Positions 1 through 12,291 are shown, counted from the stretch's first letter. The stretch is DNA of 64,000 nt from Gonatopus flavifemur (GCA_018340375.1 JAFFJZ010000001.1:18804001-18868000); one strand, 5' to 3'. Numbers and translations: made by a program. Notes: generated from the letters alone by a model not told the origin.

Positions 1-310
1 TGACGGCACCACTCTCAAAGTGCTATTTATTGTAATCATCGTGATGGGAGTTTGAAGAATTCATTTCCTTGAAATAAAGAACAATAGATTCGGAATCTTC
101 TGACAAAAAAATCAGTAGGTCGTGGGAGAGAGGTTTTTTTCGACCTCGACTTTGAAATTTTACAAATGGCTGAGTAAGATCGATGGAAAAAGTTTGAAAA
201 TTTGTTGCCGTGGGATATAGACTAATCGATTCAGAATCTTTTGGAATGGAAAGTGAATAGGTCGTAGGAGAGGCATTTTTTTCGATCTTGGATTGTAAAT
301 TTTATCAAGT
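1..310 (+). repeat. Partial R copy (R4) at the window edge
   Basis: Two 141-bp units (cores ending at 93 and 234) with GGTCGTGGGAGAGAGG blocks match the R1/R2 array. The rest lies outside the window, or was replaced by the element that ends at 600. Confidence 0.65.
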
Positions 311-600
311 CCTGGATCAGGTATATGAAAATTCATTTTGCTTCATAAGATATTGCTACTGTCATATTCTAAGAATATTTCATTTGCGACAAATTCAGCA
401 TATTCCCCATCGTAGATTTTCAAAACATTACAGATCATTATGTGTGCAATGTTCCATTAGGAAAATTCTCAGAACATTTTCAACGAAATATCGTATCTGC
501 AATATCTATAGAATCTTGTATAAGTATATCACACAGAATGTTCTGAGCGAGGTATTGTAATATTCTAAAAATATTACTGAGACATTGGGTGCTGTGTGGG
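311..600. mobile_element. Right end of a CCCACATAGCAC-family element
   Basis: It ends GAGACATTGGGTGCTGTGTGGG at 600 and is rich in AATATTC, as in the elements at 18213, 22952 and 30851. The left end is missing where the R4 fragment begins. Confidence 0.5.
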
Positions 601-1057
601 TCAGAAGCAATCCAATCGGATTCTGTCTCAAGTATCATTTTAAAGTTACATCTTGTAATGTATTTCATGAATATAAGCAAATATTCAGTCATTTGATTTA
701 AAATATTTATTTGATATCCTCCTCACTGTAGAATTTTCACAACACCTGATGATCAAAATATATTCGAATGCTTTCTCGATCTTCACATAATGTTTCAATG
801 AGGGAAATACTTAGAAACTCATTCAACTCATTAGGTTCTTGAACTACGCGCCAGTAACAACTTGGCTCACAGGTACGCGGAGCTGACTTTCTCAATATAC
901 CATGAATTTTGTCTCCCGACACACAATACCGTATCGAGTTCATATCTATACAGGGTGAACCAAGTCGGATAAATTATATTTTAAAGACATATTCTGCAGC
1001 CAAAATGCAATATTCTCCCGTATGATACATATTTTCTGGAGGCTCTGTTCTTGAGAT

Positions 1058-1369
1058 CCCTTATGAAAACCCGATATCGGGATTTCATCGTTCGATCATC
1101 AGTTGTATCGATATCATCCGAAATCTATCGTGTTGTTTCTTTATCAGACAAGTCCGATAAACATACGATGTCTACGATAATTATCCGATACAAAACCGAA
1201 CCAGCAACCCGATGATTTCCCGATATCGGGTTTACATTGGATCATTATGGTAGATATCATATTTTTATCAGACTTCTCTGATAATGAAACACCACGATAG
1301 ATTTCGAATAGTATTAATACAACTGATGATTTAACGATGAAATTCCGATATCGGGTCTTTTCATGAGAG
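1058..1369. mobile_element. CCCTTATG foldback with AT duplication
   Basis: The arms carry AACCCGATATCGGGATTTCA. The element is flanked by AT. The opposite arm of the host MITE (2036-2053) has the site uninterrupted as TTGAGATATGAGC, confirming a 2-bp duplication. Confidence 0.8.
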
Positions 1370-1673
1370 ATATGAGCATTTTTAGTTGTCGTTTTTCCAA
1401 ATTCAAATCGCTCAGAAGCATTACGTGCCACATGTTTGAATTTGACACTATTTGCTAAGTTGGAAACCGGTGAATCTCTAGAAAAACAATTCAACTACCT
1501 TGTCATTGTTTCTTTCAGATCTATATATTTTCATTTGAAGTTGTTGATTGACTGAAACTCAAAACTTCTCAAATCGCTATCACTTCGAATTGTGAAATGA
1601 CAGGGGAGTACAATTTTTTTCAGAGATCCACCGTGTACCAACTTAGCGGATGGTTTCAAGTTCAAGTATGTAG

Positions 1674-1980
1674 CAGGGTTGCCAGAATTTTTCGGTGAAA
1701 GTAGTTTCATCTACTATTAGAAATCGCAAATTTTTGCGGAAAGTACACATATATGTGTACATATGTGTGTATATATATATGGTAAACACTCATTGTCCTG
1801 AGAGCCCGTTAGCGCGCAACTTCCTGATTTGTTAAAAACCAGGCATTTTTAGGGGAAACCCTGAAAATACTAAAAAAACAAAAATAGCCCAAAATGCGAC
1901 AAATCGCCCAATTGATTATTTGTCATACAGGGAAGCCAAAAGTAGCCCAATTCCTGACAAACTCCCATTTGGCGACTCTG
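1674..1980. mobile_element. hAT-like MITE
   Basis: Ends CAGGGTTGCC and GGCGACTCTG are flanked by exact 8-bp duplications GTATGTAG at 1666-1673 and 1981-1988, the hAT superfamily signature. It contains a TATATGTG microsatellite. Confidence 0.8.
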
Positions 1981-2809
1981 GTATGTAGCATATAACGCTT
2001 TTGAGCGATTTGGATTTGAAAAAAAAATCTAAAATCGCTCATATCTCAAGAAGAAAGCCTCCAAAAAATGTTTCTCATACGGGAGATTGTTGCATTTTGA
2101 CTGCAAAATATGCCCTTAAAATATAATCTATCCAACTCGAGTCACCCGTATGGAAATATTTCGCTGAAAAATGTCTGAAAAACTCTGATCTTCCTATGCA
2201 AAAGTCTGAGGACCTCTGAAAAGTCTGAGAGACTCTGCGATTTCCATGAAACATCTAATATTTTTTTGGGACATCGTTCTCAGAGTTTTTTCAGGGTTTG
2301 ACAGACTTTTTTCGGAGTTCATCAGAGACTCTTCGTTAAAACTTCGGAAGAATGATTATGAATTTATTCCTGAGAAAACTCTGAAAAGAATGTGATCAAT
2401 TCCTGTTTTCCTGGACAGGTAAGTGGAAATAATCAATAGCGAGGGGTGTTTAGAACTTTTTTCGTAATTTCTGAGTTAAAACTAGCAGCCCACAAAAAAT
2501 TAACATTTTCCAACATAAAAAATAACAAATGATAATAAGATTTGCAGAAATAATACAGTATCTCACAAGAAATGGAGTGAATAGTACATTATTATTTCGT
2601 TTTCACCTACAGTAATACAGGATATCCAATGTCACTCTTAGAAATGAGTGTCAAGTTACATCGGAACTCTACTTGGCGGCGCTAATGTTACTTACTGACA
2701 CTTCACATTTTTTTCCGGAGTTCAAAATTCTGGCTGTGTACAGACCTAGATTAACCTTCGAAGAGTCATCCCTGAAAATTTCAGACCTTTTTATAAGTTC
2801 AGTTTCGAT

Positions 2810-3131
2810 CCCTGGTAAGAAAACCAAATAGAAAACCGGATAACGATCCGGATAAAACCCAGATGGAACTTCATTTCATCTACGTGTATCTGGGCTCCAA
2901 TACGGATTTTGCGGTGATTCTTCATCCGGTTCCATCCGGCTCTCATCTGGGCTTTTGGACTAGATATTTTTTGAAATCCTAAATAGAACCCAAACGAAAA
3001 ACCGAATGAATTTTATCCAAATTACATGTGGGATTCCGAAAAATATCTAGTATTGAATCCAGATAGGATCTTGATACAACCGGATAAAGTCCGGGCTTGA
3101 ATCGGATTCCTATCCGATTTTTTTATCAGGG
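2810..3131. mobile_element. CCGGAT-rich CCCTG MITE
   Basis: Ends CCCTGGTAAGAAAACC and a TTTTTTTATCAGGG tail, with arms rich in CCGGAT. It is of the same family as 30523-31227 and the half copy at about 44642-44790. The flanks AT/AG are an imperfect duplication. Confidence 0.65.
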
Positions 3132-3275
3132 AGTATTTTCGTCCGAAGAAAATGCTACCAGATAGAGTCACATATGCGCTCGTATCCAATTAAATAGTAA
3201 CAAAAGCTTAGATGCCAATTAGCACTGGATCAAATAGTGGAGACACTGAAACATCATTGTTCTTGCGATGAGTAT

Positions 3276-3404
3276 CCCTCGCAGAAATCATTCTAGTAAT
3301 TCTCTAGGCCTTGCGAGGCCTCACCAGGCTCTTGTGAGGGACTTGCAAGGCCTCGTAAGGCCTTTTAATCGCCTAGAGAGTGACTAGAGTGATTTCTATT
3401 AGGG
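3276..3404. mobile_element. CCCTCGCAG foldback with AGGCCTTGC interior
   Basis: Ends CCCTCGCAGAAATCA and TGATTTCTATTAGGG are flanked by AT. The centre holds repeated AAGGCCT/GGCCTTGCGAGGCC palindromes. Confidence 0.65.
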
Positions 3405-3463
3405 ATATCAATCACTGAATGGAACAGTGAGAGTTTCACTGTTTTTATTTTAGAGAATACTTT

Positions 3464-3709
3464 CCCTGTCCAAAAGAACCAATACAAACCGATAGGCCTA
3501 ATCCTATCGGAATTAATGATATCTCATCGGTTTCTATGCAGTTTTTGTCACAGTACTCAAGAGATTCTTATATATGAGAGTTTGGATCGGTATTATCGAC
3601 GAGACCTGATAAATACTGATAGGAACAAAATAACTTATCGGTTTATATGCGGTCTTTGTCACAGCACTTATTGGAATTTATTTAAATCTATCAGACTTTT
3701 TGGACAGGG
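3464..3709. mobile_element. CCCTGTCC MITE
   Basis: Ends CCCTGTCCAAAA and TTTTTGGACAGGG are flanked by TT on both sides. Internal AACCGATAGG and CTATCGG blocks are shared with 48698-48965. The ORF inside is a by-product of the palindrome. Confidence 0.75.
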
Positions 3710-4704
3710 TTACCACCAAATGCACATTTTTACTATTCGGAAACATTATATTTTTTTGCAGAATCAAAAAGTAACGTTCGTAATTGGAACCTTTTATGGG
3801 TAAGACCACTTTGGAATTTTCAAAACATCAACAAATTTTTTTGACTTGAAAATGATATGCCGTGAATCACAAATCGAAATCTGAAGTGGAAGGATAATTT
3901 TCGACGCATGGAAGTAGAGGTGTTTCACAAATTTGGTAACATTCTAATGAGTTGATTTTCAAAAATCAAATGTCGAACTCATTCCCTGCCCAGGTTTACT
4001 TGTCAGGAGGGAGCAAAGATCGATGACATGAATGTCGAAAAGATGCTATATGGACCCGATAAAGGAAATCACAGGTAATTTTTATTCCAATCATCTTGAT
4101 TCATGACTAATCGTTACAAAAACTCTGAACGCGTTTGTCTCAAAACTGCGTCTTGAAAATCAGTGCTGCGGGAGTTCTAGCTGCGCCAATTTTCAATGAA
4201 TCAGCTTGGTTCTTATTTTATTGTATTCCTGATATGTTTATCTAGTGAAATACGTGGGGTGAAGTATCCAGTAGATGAACGACTCATAGAAGAAGTAATT
4301 ATTAAGAATTTCTGCTAGCTTAGAATAATTCGTTTATTTCGCAATAGAAGTAACTTCTTCTGAAAACAATCAAATTATTTAGATGTAGCAGGAATTTATA
4401 ATAATGACTTCTTTTATGAATCGTTCATCTACTGAATAGTTCACCCCACGGTTCTTTCGAAATATCGACATCAAGTTACAAAATTCAGAGTGAAAATAAT
4501 ACTTTTTCCTTCAGACTGTTGCAATTCCGTGAAATATGCATATTTTTCAAACCGAATACGTATTTCACTAGCTTGTAAGTTACGGAAACTAATTATTTTT
4601 GATTCATTGTTCTGTGTCAATCCTGAACTGCGTTATTCCTTCCATTGGACGATGATAATCCTATTGAAAATGAAGCGTTGGAGCGCAACGAAAACGTAGG
4701 CTAA

Positions 4705-4922
4705 CACTGAAAGCACAGTTTGTTCCAGCCAAACAAAATTTTGGTTGAAATGAACGCAAAGAAACTTTTTGGTTGGCTGAAATAAAATTTATTTGGGGTG
4801 AAAAAAATTTGGTTCACAATAATTAAAGCTTTCTTACAGACAAATAAATTTTGTTTATCCTGTATACATTTCATTTCAGCCAATCAAAATTTTGTTCCGC
4901 CGATACAAACGTTTTCTCAGTG
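4705..4922. mobile_element. CACTGAAA MITE
   Basis: Ends CACTGAAAG and CTCAGTG are flanked by AA. CAGCCAAACAAAATTTTG near the left end is mirrored by CAGCCAATCAAAATTTTG near the right. Confidence 0.6.
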
Positions 4923-6542
4923 AAGAATCATCTGAGCGTGACGAAGGGTCATTTAGGCGTAATTTAGGAGGGAATTGAAACACTTTCACGCTTCATTTGT
5001 TTCAATACTCGCTAACTTCACTTTTGGATTTTCAACAGGGAAATTTTCGCAACGTCTGTCGAGCCGCCATTTTGACACGAAAAAATTGAACACAAATATC
5101 ACTGTATACTCAAATAGTAACAGAACGTATTTCTGTACTCCAATTTGAATTGAAACTTTCTTATTCTCCACACACAAAAATCTCAAAAAGCGTGATTTTT
5201 GGAGGATCCAAAGTGGTGTTACCCCTCAAATACATTTCTTATTCCGTGAGTGCATGCATTTTAATGTCCTTTGTCCTGGCACAGCAGAAATGGTACTGTT
5301 TCCCAAATACACGGCACAACCGTGCAATACAATTCACTTCCAAACTCCATCAAAGTGCAAAATTTCTGATGATTTTTCATTCGCTAACAATGAATTTCAT
5401 GAGAAAATTCGTATCGAAGATTGAATTTCAAAGAGAACGAAGTTCATAAATGCAAAACAGCTGCTCAGAAAATATCTGTAATCTCCCTTTTTTCATTCCC
5501 AAAATCTTATCGGAAAAATCGTTCATTGAAACGAATTTGTATTAAAATTTGCCAAAACCAAAGTTAATTATGAACCTATATTATGATTTTTTGAACATTT
5601 CATCATAAATTTGTTTCGACAAACGATTCGAACTCCAATGACATCTTACAAACACAAAATTCAATGATCGAGTGGAAGTTTTTTCCTTTGATAAAGAATA
5701 CAAAGAATATAAAAAGAATATAAGTCATGTATGGTTTCGTACAGTCCTTTCTTTTCAATATTAATATAGATAATAGATGATAATTCACCTCCGTCGTGTT
5801 CATTTTGAACATACGTCACGGTTTTATAATTATGTAAAAAAAAAGTCATTGATAAATTCTGTCAGGTCGTTGTTGAAATACCAAACCTACGCATCACGGC
5901 AAACATTGAAGTACATCGCGGAACAATAGTTGCCATTCATCAGGCGAACAACCGATGCCCCTTATCACTCATATCAATTCATTACCGAGTACTAAGAGCC
6001 CATAATTATATTATAACCTTTCGATTCATCATTCAATCCTTCCATTGAAGAATTTCCTAAGCAATTTGTGTGGAATATATAAAAATTATACATAATTTAT
6101 ATATAATCCATATGCAATTCTTGTCAACTATGACTGCACAATTTTTGTATTCTCTTCTCTCACAAACCGTTGAGTACACAGTTGGAAATTTGGTGTTAAA
6201 ACCAACACATTCCACATGTCCCAAAAGATCCACACAAAAACCGAAGCTTGATGTAAATAATATGACATTATTGATTGGAATTCCCGATCGTGTAAATTCA
6301 ACACATAAGTACTGAATTCACAGTTGAAAAGTGTAATTTATGGATTTTTTTACATGAATTGAATGTGGAAATCGCACTTTTGTTTATGTTGAAACAATGC
6401 ATGAGAATAAATTGAAAGAAATAGCCTTCAATGAGAATTGAAGACGGATCGTCGAGACCGGACGTTGAAGATCTATCTTTGCGTATATCAACTTGCATTC
6501 GATCTTCAGATTTGCATATCTAGAAAACTAAGCCCCATTAGA

Positions 6543-6648
6543 ATGGGAGCCAACACCAAAATGAATGACGAGTACCAAAGTTACGCGTATATGGATCTTT
6601 CATCAAAAAGTAGCACCCACCACTGGCGACCTCCCAGACCTCCCATTG
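6543..6648 (+). CDS. Candidate first coding exon, unrecognised
   Basis: ATG at 6543 begins MGANTKMNDEYQSYAYMDLS, continues through an SSKSSTHHW stretch to PPRPPI, and runs into a consensus-like donor at 6649 (ATTG|GTAATT). Base composition is clearly less AT-biased than the flanks, and a second in-frame Met follows at codon 7. I do not recognise the protein and could not find a matching downstream exon with confidence. It could be the start exon of a long-intron gene, or an orphan ORF. Confidence 0.35.
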
Positions 6649-6900
6649 GTAATTCAGAATAACACAATTTTTATGTTCAATCTTGAGTTGAATAAAATTT
6701 GTGAGTGAAAATGACACTTTTTTCACTTGTTTGAATGGTTTTACATTATAAATCAGTTGAGATCTGATTACACAAGGAGCGTCTGTGCAAATTACACATA
6801 TTCGTGTTGAATATTGAACAGAAAATTCCTGACACACGGATTTTCTAACAGATTTACACGAAATTTCCAACTATGTAATTTTTGTCAAATATTGCAATCA

Positions 6901-6923
6901 ATATATATATATATATATATATA
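6901..6923. repeat. (AT)n microsatellite
   Basis: About eleven AT dinucleotides, just downstream of the minus-strand exon candidate. Confidence 0.8.
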
Positions 6924-6990
6924 AATTTTTTTTTTCAATCGAATCGATGAAATCGAAATAAATAATGAAATCTGATTGAACTTCTCGTAC

Positions 6991-7296
6991 CTGATAATCT
7001 CGTCGATCCATCGTTAAAAGATATTTCACTAAACGCACGTTATCAAGTTTGTGGCTCTCTTTTGATAATTTACATCGATAAAGAATATCGTGGAATATAC
7101 TTACAAGTTGGGCCCAGAGTTGTGCTTCGAAGAACTCCTTCGTCAGATACTTTTCTATTCCGCAAAGATTAATGAATGTCGATGTTTTCAAGCTTCGAGG
7201 GGAGGCAACTCTTACCCCATTGGCCATTATTACAATTTCGCCAACGGTGGTGGAGTTACCAAGCCTTGACACAGCCTTTCTTCGTAACAATTCACT
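6991..7296 (-). CDS. Candidate internal exon, unrecognised
   Basis: On the minus strand an open frame of about 102 codons runs from acceptor ATCAG (ending at 7297) or TTACAG (ending at 7310) to the strong donor CAG|GTACGAG at 6991/6990, phase 0. It encodes SELLRRKAVSRLGNSTTVGE, then IVIMANGVRVASPRSLK, and a segment rich in large hydrophobics (FFEAQLWAQLV) ending LLTMDRRDYQ. Composition is protein-like, with no low complexity. I do not recognise the family. Upstream and downstream exons were not identified. Confidence 0.45.
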
Positions 7297-7329
7297 CTGA
7301 TGAATATTGCTGTAACTTGGAATTGATGT

Positions 7330-9480
7330 ATCAAAGAATCCTGTGAAATCCTATCTCCTTCTTTTTCAGAAAAGATATGTGAATACCTTTCAACTATCCG
7401 CACCTTGAGTCAGATATTCAAATCAATTTATCGTGTCACAATTTACGATCGTTACCACAAACGAACCACATTATTTATCGAATTCAAACTTTTTCATATA
7501 ATTTATCAGTTTCAAATTATTTCTATATCGATGAATTTCATTTCTTCGATTTATCTGGAATCGATAAACAAGTTTTATAATACGATTTTAATAAAGAATT
7601 AAATGAAACAACTAATTGGAGAATGAATTGTTAATTGGGAGCATTGTGAAGATCTGTAAAAGAAATTGATATTTTAATAAAACATTAATAATTTTATTGT
7701 CTATTAAAATACCTTTTCTTTAGTCGATCGGCAGAGCGGTGTTCCACCAACGACGAGACTGCCTTGTGCCTATCGGTTCACGTTCCAGACAGAGATCGGG
7801 TATATAGTATATACAAGATAGGCGGGGAAAAGAGAACGTGCAAAAAGAACGTTAAATGTGCAGACTGCGACCTTGACCGGAGTGGCGTCCGCGCGTGAGG
7901 AAAGCATATACGTACATGATACTACACGACCGTGTACATCCGTCTAGCGCTTCAAGGAACATCACAAGGAGTATTTTCTCTACCCAGAAGCCAGTTTTCT
8001 CCCTCGCAACTGCTGTGCAAAGCCACAGAAATACTACTGTCTCGATAATCGAATAATCCTTATCAATTCATTCAAAGATCAAATCTTATCTTCAAGAAAG
8101 GAACTCTCACGTTCCCTCGTATCTTATAAATATATTAATATAATTCCTCCTCCTTCTCCACTCTTAATTATCCTTTATTATATTGAATTGAAGATATCGA
8201 GGGAACAATATTTCCCAATTAAAGTAACTCTCTTTGTTTCAAAATCAAGTCATCATCGATCATTTATATGAACTTTTTTTCACATTCCTCAAATTATATT
8301 ATATCCGCATTACAGGTGGATCATTTTCGTTAGAGATGAAGCATTTGAATATCCCGATGATGATAAAAGAAAGTAAAATTACCTAAACAATGTAAACAGA
8401 TTAAATGTCGAGTTTAAGTGGGATTATTTTTCCCAGAGATCTCAAGTTTCATCCATTTCTACTGGGAATGTACCCCTCATTATAGCAAAGACGAGACGAT
8501 TCGAACATGGATCAAATATCAATGATAATTCATTCATTCATTACTCGATCGATACAAATATCAATGTTTATCGTAAGTAATGTGATCGAAGATCGAAAAG
8601 GATACCAGAAAACATAAATCAGCAGTAATTTATTCCTTTCTCGTTGCTCATCTCGTATGCAAAGATGAGAAGAAAAAAGTGCCAGTACCGATAGAAAAAA
8701 TATCGAAACCTGAACAACGTATAATGTTTGGAGATGTGCGTCTCACGAGATGTGCGACTCGCACGTTTCAAATCCTTAAAACGATTTAGTCACGAGATAC
8801 GAAGGTGGAGGAAGGCAAAGACATCGACGTTTGATGGGCGTCAAGGTCAAGGCGAATACGCGCACACAATCACGTACTCGCGTATGTACGTACATACTTA
8901 CACACTCCTACACACATACACAAATACGCGTGCTCGGACCGAGGTGAATATCACATATGTTCTGATTCTAGAACGCAAGTTTGCGAATATTCTATTCCGA
9001 ATCCTTTGAATTTCATCGAAGATCAAAACTAGAGATCAAAGAATGTTTCAAAAACCTGCATCCCAAAATTTGGCAAATTGAGAAGAAAGGATCCTATTAT
9101 GAATACGATAACTTTACCTTCGGAATGATCCCTACAACCCGCCGTGGATGCTTATCGCCGTCAAGATAAAACCCCCTGGAGATCGATCTTGAGTTCTTCG
9201 AGTGCAGTGGATCGCAGATGATGATGCATCATCTTCCAACGTTGATTATCGAAAATTTTTATACAAATCTCTTAGAATCAGTCCGAATTTCGATTATTCC
9301 AAACACCAAATTCGAAGCATACATTATACTTCCGATTCACGAGTTTTTGAAAAGATGAAAAAAAAAACTGAGAAGAAGATGGAAAAATTTAAATAAACGG
9401 ATACGGGAGAAATCATTTACACTCACGTTGGAAGGAATGAAAAACAAAAAAGACAATGCGTATAATTTCTTTACGGGAAA
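7330..9480. other. Gene-free stretch with a GC-richer island
   Basis: This stretch is mostly AT-rich. A GC-richer block at 7730-7930 contains TATATAGTATATA, and 8730-8950 is rich in CACA/TACG runs. No exon with convincing splice sites or protein-like composition was seen. Either block could be regulatory. Confidence 0.3.
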
Positions 9481-9599
9481 ATGAATTTATGTGACGCGAT
9501 TGTCGATGAAAGGCGCGTCGTCGTCGTCGTAGACCAGACGAAAAACGGACAAAGAGTGTGTCTGACTCTGTCCGTCCGCGAGAACTTGGGTACCGACAG

Positions 9600-9811
9600 A
9601 TCAGCGACCAATGAGAGGCCGCCGTATATATTGGCTGCAAAGGGGGATATTGCGATAGGACTTCGGTTCTTTCGTATTTTCTTCTGCTACTATGGGCTGC
9701 CTTGCTGAAGTTCTCAAAGCTTGGAACCATCTCAACCGTAGGGCTGTTCCATACTTCTTATTCTTCTTCTTCTTTTTTCCCTCATTCTCTTTCTTCTCCG
9801 ACGAATCTTGA
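9600..9811 (+). promoter_or_regulatory. CCAAT/TATA promoter-like block with a short ORF
   Basis: CCAAT lies at 9608-9612 and TATATAT at 9625-9631, in a local GC-richer island (9480-9720). About 60 bp downstream an ATG at 9692 opens a 39-codon frame beginning MGCLAEVLKAWNHLNRR and ending in a Phe-rich tail, with TGA at 9809. The short frame may be a first exon, with a weak GT in CAACC|GTAGGG. The promoter is inferred from motif order only. Confidence 0.3.
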
Positions 9812-10599
9812 AGCTTTCATTTTTGGACTACCACACCACTACTTATTTCAAGAGAAGTGTGCAGTCCTCCAAATTGCTATAGAAGGAACTCTGTCCCTCG
9901 CGTTGGCACATTTTTTCATTAACGTGTTCCGATCAACGAATCTTCAACACCATCGGAATATTTCTGTTCATTTTTATATGTATATACTTTGAAGTTCTAC
10001 TTCAAATCGGGTAATACATTCAACAGACATATATGGTAGGGAGTTGGGGATCCACAAGACTTTTCGTCCAACTTTTTTGAATTCTGTTCACATTATAGAA
10101 TTTTGGATTGGAGTATCCTTGATAACAAGTCAACATGATATAAATATTAAACAATACAACGCTGTGCGCCAGAAGCTGTCGAGAACGAATAACGTGTCTG
10201 GGGGATGGCATGATCGTTTCTAAATCGTTGTAGGGCGTTATCATCCAAGTTTATACAATTTTTTAACTGAATCACAAAAAGAGCAAGCAGAGATTGAGAG
10301 TATGTTGCGACAACTGGGCCTCGGCCAGAAAATAAAGAAGGCTCGTGCACCTACTCGATGAACGAATTTTCAACATAGTTTTTAATTATGAAGAATATGT
10401 TGGAAAAGATGAAATCATTGTCTATTTAAGAATGATTGGATATAATTTGCATTTCTACTAATCTTCTTGTGGATCTGGTTTATTTGGAATCTTTTATAGT
10501 GTTGGGGAATATGTACTTTTGTAGAAATATATCATTGGAACTATTGTTTATTGGAACTTTTGTGCCCCGATTAAAAATATTGGTCATTGGTAACATCAG

Positions 10600-10832
10600 G
10601 TCAACCTGGTGTTACGAGATTCAAATCCGGGGTTGATCAATCGGCACAACAATGGCAGGGTTGTTGTGGTATGAATGATGAAGTAGGCCTAATAAGACCG
10701 ATTATTGGTGGGCCACATATGAAATTAATGAATGATCTTCTAGTAGGGGAGCATAATAATTACGATTTATTATACCAGGAGTTGAATGTGGATGAGCAAA
10801 AAAAATCATGTAATCAATATACCCAGTGGTGA
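10600..10832 (+). CDS. Candidate terminal exon, unrecognised
   Basis: After an acceptor-like ATCAG at 10595-10599 the frame reads GQPGVTRFKSGVDQSAQQW, then QGCCGMNDEVGLIRP, IIGGPHMKLMNDLL and an acidic end, with TGA at 10830. It has a balanced amino-acid mix and a CC pair, unlike the shadow ORFs around it. No family is recognised and no polyadenylation signal is obvious downstream. A relic of a mobile or viral ORF is an alternative. Confidence 0.35.
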
Positions 10833-11195
10833 TCGTACACTGTTAGAAATTTGACCTTCCGTAACCATTTTATTGGATATGTACAGTGGGTGGATTGAAT
10901 TCGTTCCTTCACATCTTCGATGAGTTGTGGAAAACTTTGTCATAATCCACAAATTCTTGATAGAAATTGAATTTCAATCATTTAAACATTTGAGGAATGA
11001 TCCACGTTGATCGATGGCGTAGTTGAAAAGTTTTTAGATTGAATCTTGCTGGAGTTTGAATCGTTTATTGAAACGAATTCGTGCTCGAACAACACAATAT
11101 TCAGCTGTTGGAGACCAACAATTTTGAAGTATATTCTTCAAACGATCTTTTTAGTTCCAAGGATTTGATTCGAAGTGAAAAATAGCAATAATCAC

Positions 11196-12291
11196 ATCTA
11201 GGTCCTTTATTATTTATTATTTTCATTAATGATATCTCTACGATTTTCAAGTACTGCACACATCTTCTTTTCGCTGATGACCTGAAACTGTTTATGATTA
11301 TAAGAACTTACAGAGATGCTCAAAATCTGCAATCTGATTTGGATCGGTTACAATCTTGGTGTGTGCTATCTAATATGTCATTGAATCTCACTAAATGCCA
11401 TGTGATGAGATTTCATAGAGGTAAAAATGCTATTTATTTTCCTTATAACTTGTCTCATTCTTTGTTATCACCTATAAATACTGTTCGTGATCTTGGAGTT
11501 TCATTTGACTCTCGTTTTAACTTCTCAGATCATTACAATTACATAGTTGGTACTTCCATGAAATCTCTCGGATTCATCAAGCGCGTTTGTAAAGATTTTC
11601 GTGATCCTGTTGCACTTCGATAACTGTATTGTACTTTAGTTAGACCTCATCTTGAGTATGCGTCTCAAATTTGGAGTCCTCATTTAATTCGGGATTGTAC
11701 AGACTTGGAAAGAGTTCAGCATAAGTTTCTGCGTTTTGCTGCCTATCAGATAGGCCGTCCGTTGAGCGTCACTTGTCATGATTACTCATTGATTATGGCT
11801 CTACTTAACTTGCCTCCCTTGGAATCACGTCGTTTGTTCAATGATTTTTCATTTTTGTATAAAATTGTTAATGGGAAAATTCGCTGCCCTCAACTGCTTG
11901 GACTTGTACGTTTTAATGTCCCTTCTCGTTTATTGAGGCGCCCTAAATTGTTCAATCCAATTTCTTATAAATCGAGACACGGTTATTCTGATCCGGTAAA
12001 TCGGATATCTATCCTAGCAAATTCTTACAGTGATGTGCTTGAATTATTTTCATCTCATTCTGATCTTAGGAATTCTCTTTCTCTTATTTGTCAAATTTAA
12101 TATCTAATTGTCCTTTTCACCTATAATTATACACGTTAACTGTTGTTGTAATATAAGATGCATGTAGTGAAGCTTAACATGATGCTTAATGCTTTGATGC
12201 ATGATATATATAATGTGGTTCAAATAATGTATATTCTATGTACCAAAGGGTCTTTTATACCCGTATGAACAAAATAAATAAATAAATAAAT
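11196..12291 (+). mobile_element. 5'-truncated non-LTR retrotransposon (jockey/CR1-like)
   Basis: The copy begins inside the reverse-transcriptase domain (LGPLLF motif at 11199) and ends in an (AAAT)n tail at about 12268-12291, the pattern left by abortive target-primed reverse transcription. The flanks AATAATCACAT (before) and AATAATCCAT (after) may be a decayed target duplication. Clade assignment from the surviving C-terminal part is tentative. Confidence 0.8.
11199..12100 (+). pseudogene. Reverse-transcriptase C-terminal fragment, inactivated
   Basis: The frame encodes the palm motif FADDLKLF (11270-11293), the DLGVSFDSRF block, LVRPHLEYASQIWSP and the C-terminal non-LTR RT tail ending in TAA at 12098. 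Two lesions are visible: a missing T near 11222 shifts frame between LGPLLFII and FIND, and an in-frame TAA sits at 11621 just before LYCTLVRP. Otherwise the frame is open, so the insertion is fairly young. The endonuclease and N-terminal RT motifs are absent. Confidence 0.85.

Larger units (their letters stand above)
951..2148. mobile_element. TA-flanked MITE with 95-bp inverted repeats, twice invaded
   Basis: Ends CAGGGTGAACCAAGTCGG and its complement (CCGTATGAG and GGAGGC blocks conserved in both arms) are flanked by TA at 949-950 and 2149-2150, a Tc1/mariner-type signature. It hosts a CCCT foldback (1058-1369) and a hAT-like MITE (1674-1980). Confidence 0.8.

Noticed and set aside
5150..6870. 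Several 60-110 aa ORFs on both strands
   Set aside because: Apart from the exon candidate at 6543-6648, they are AT-driven open frames with no motif or splice support.
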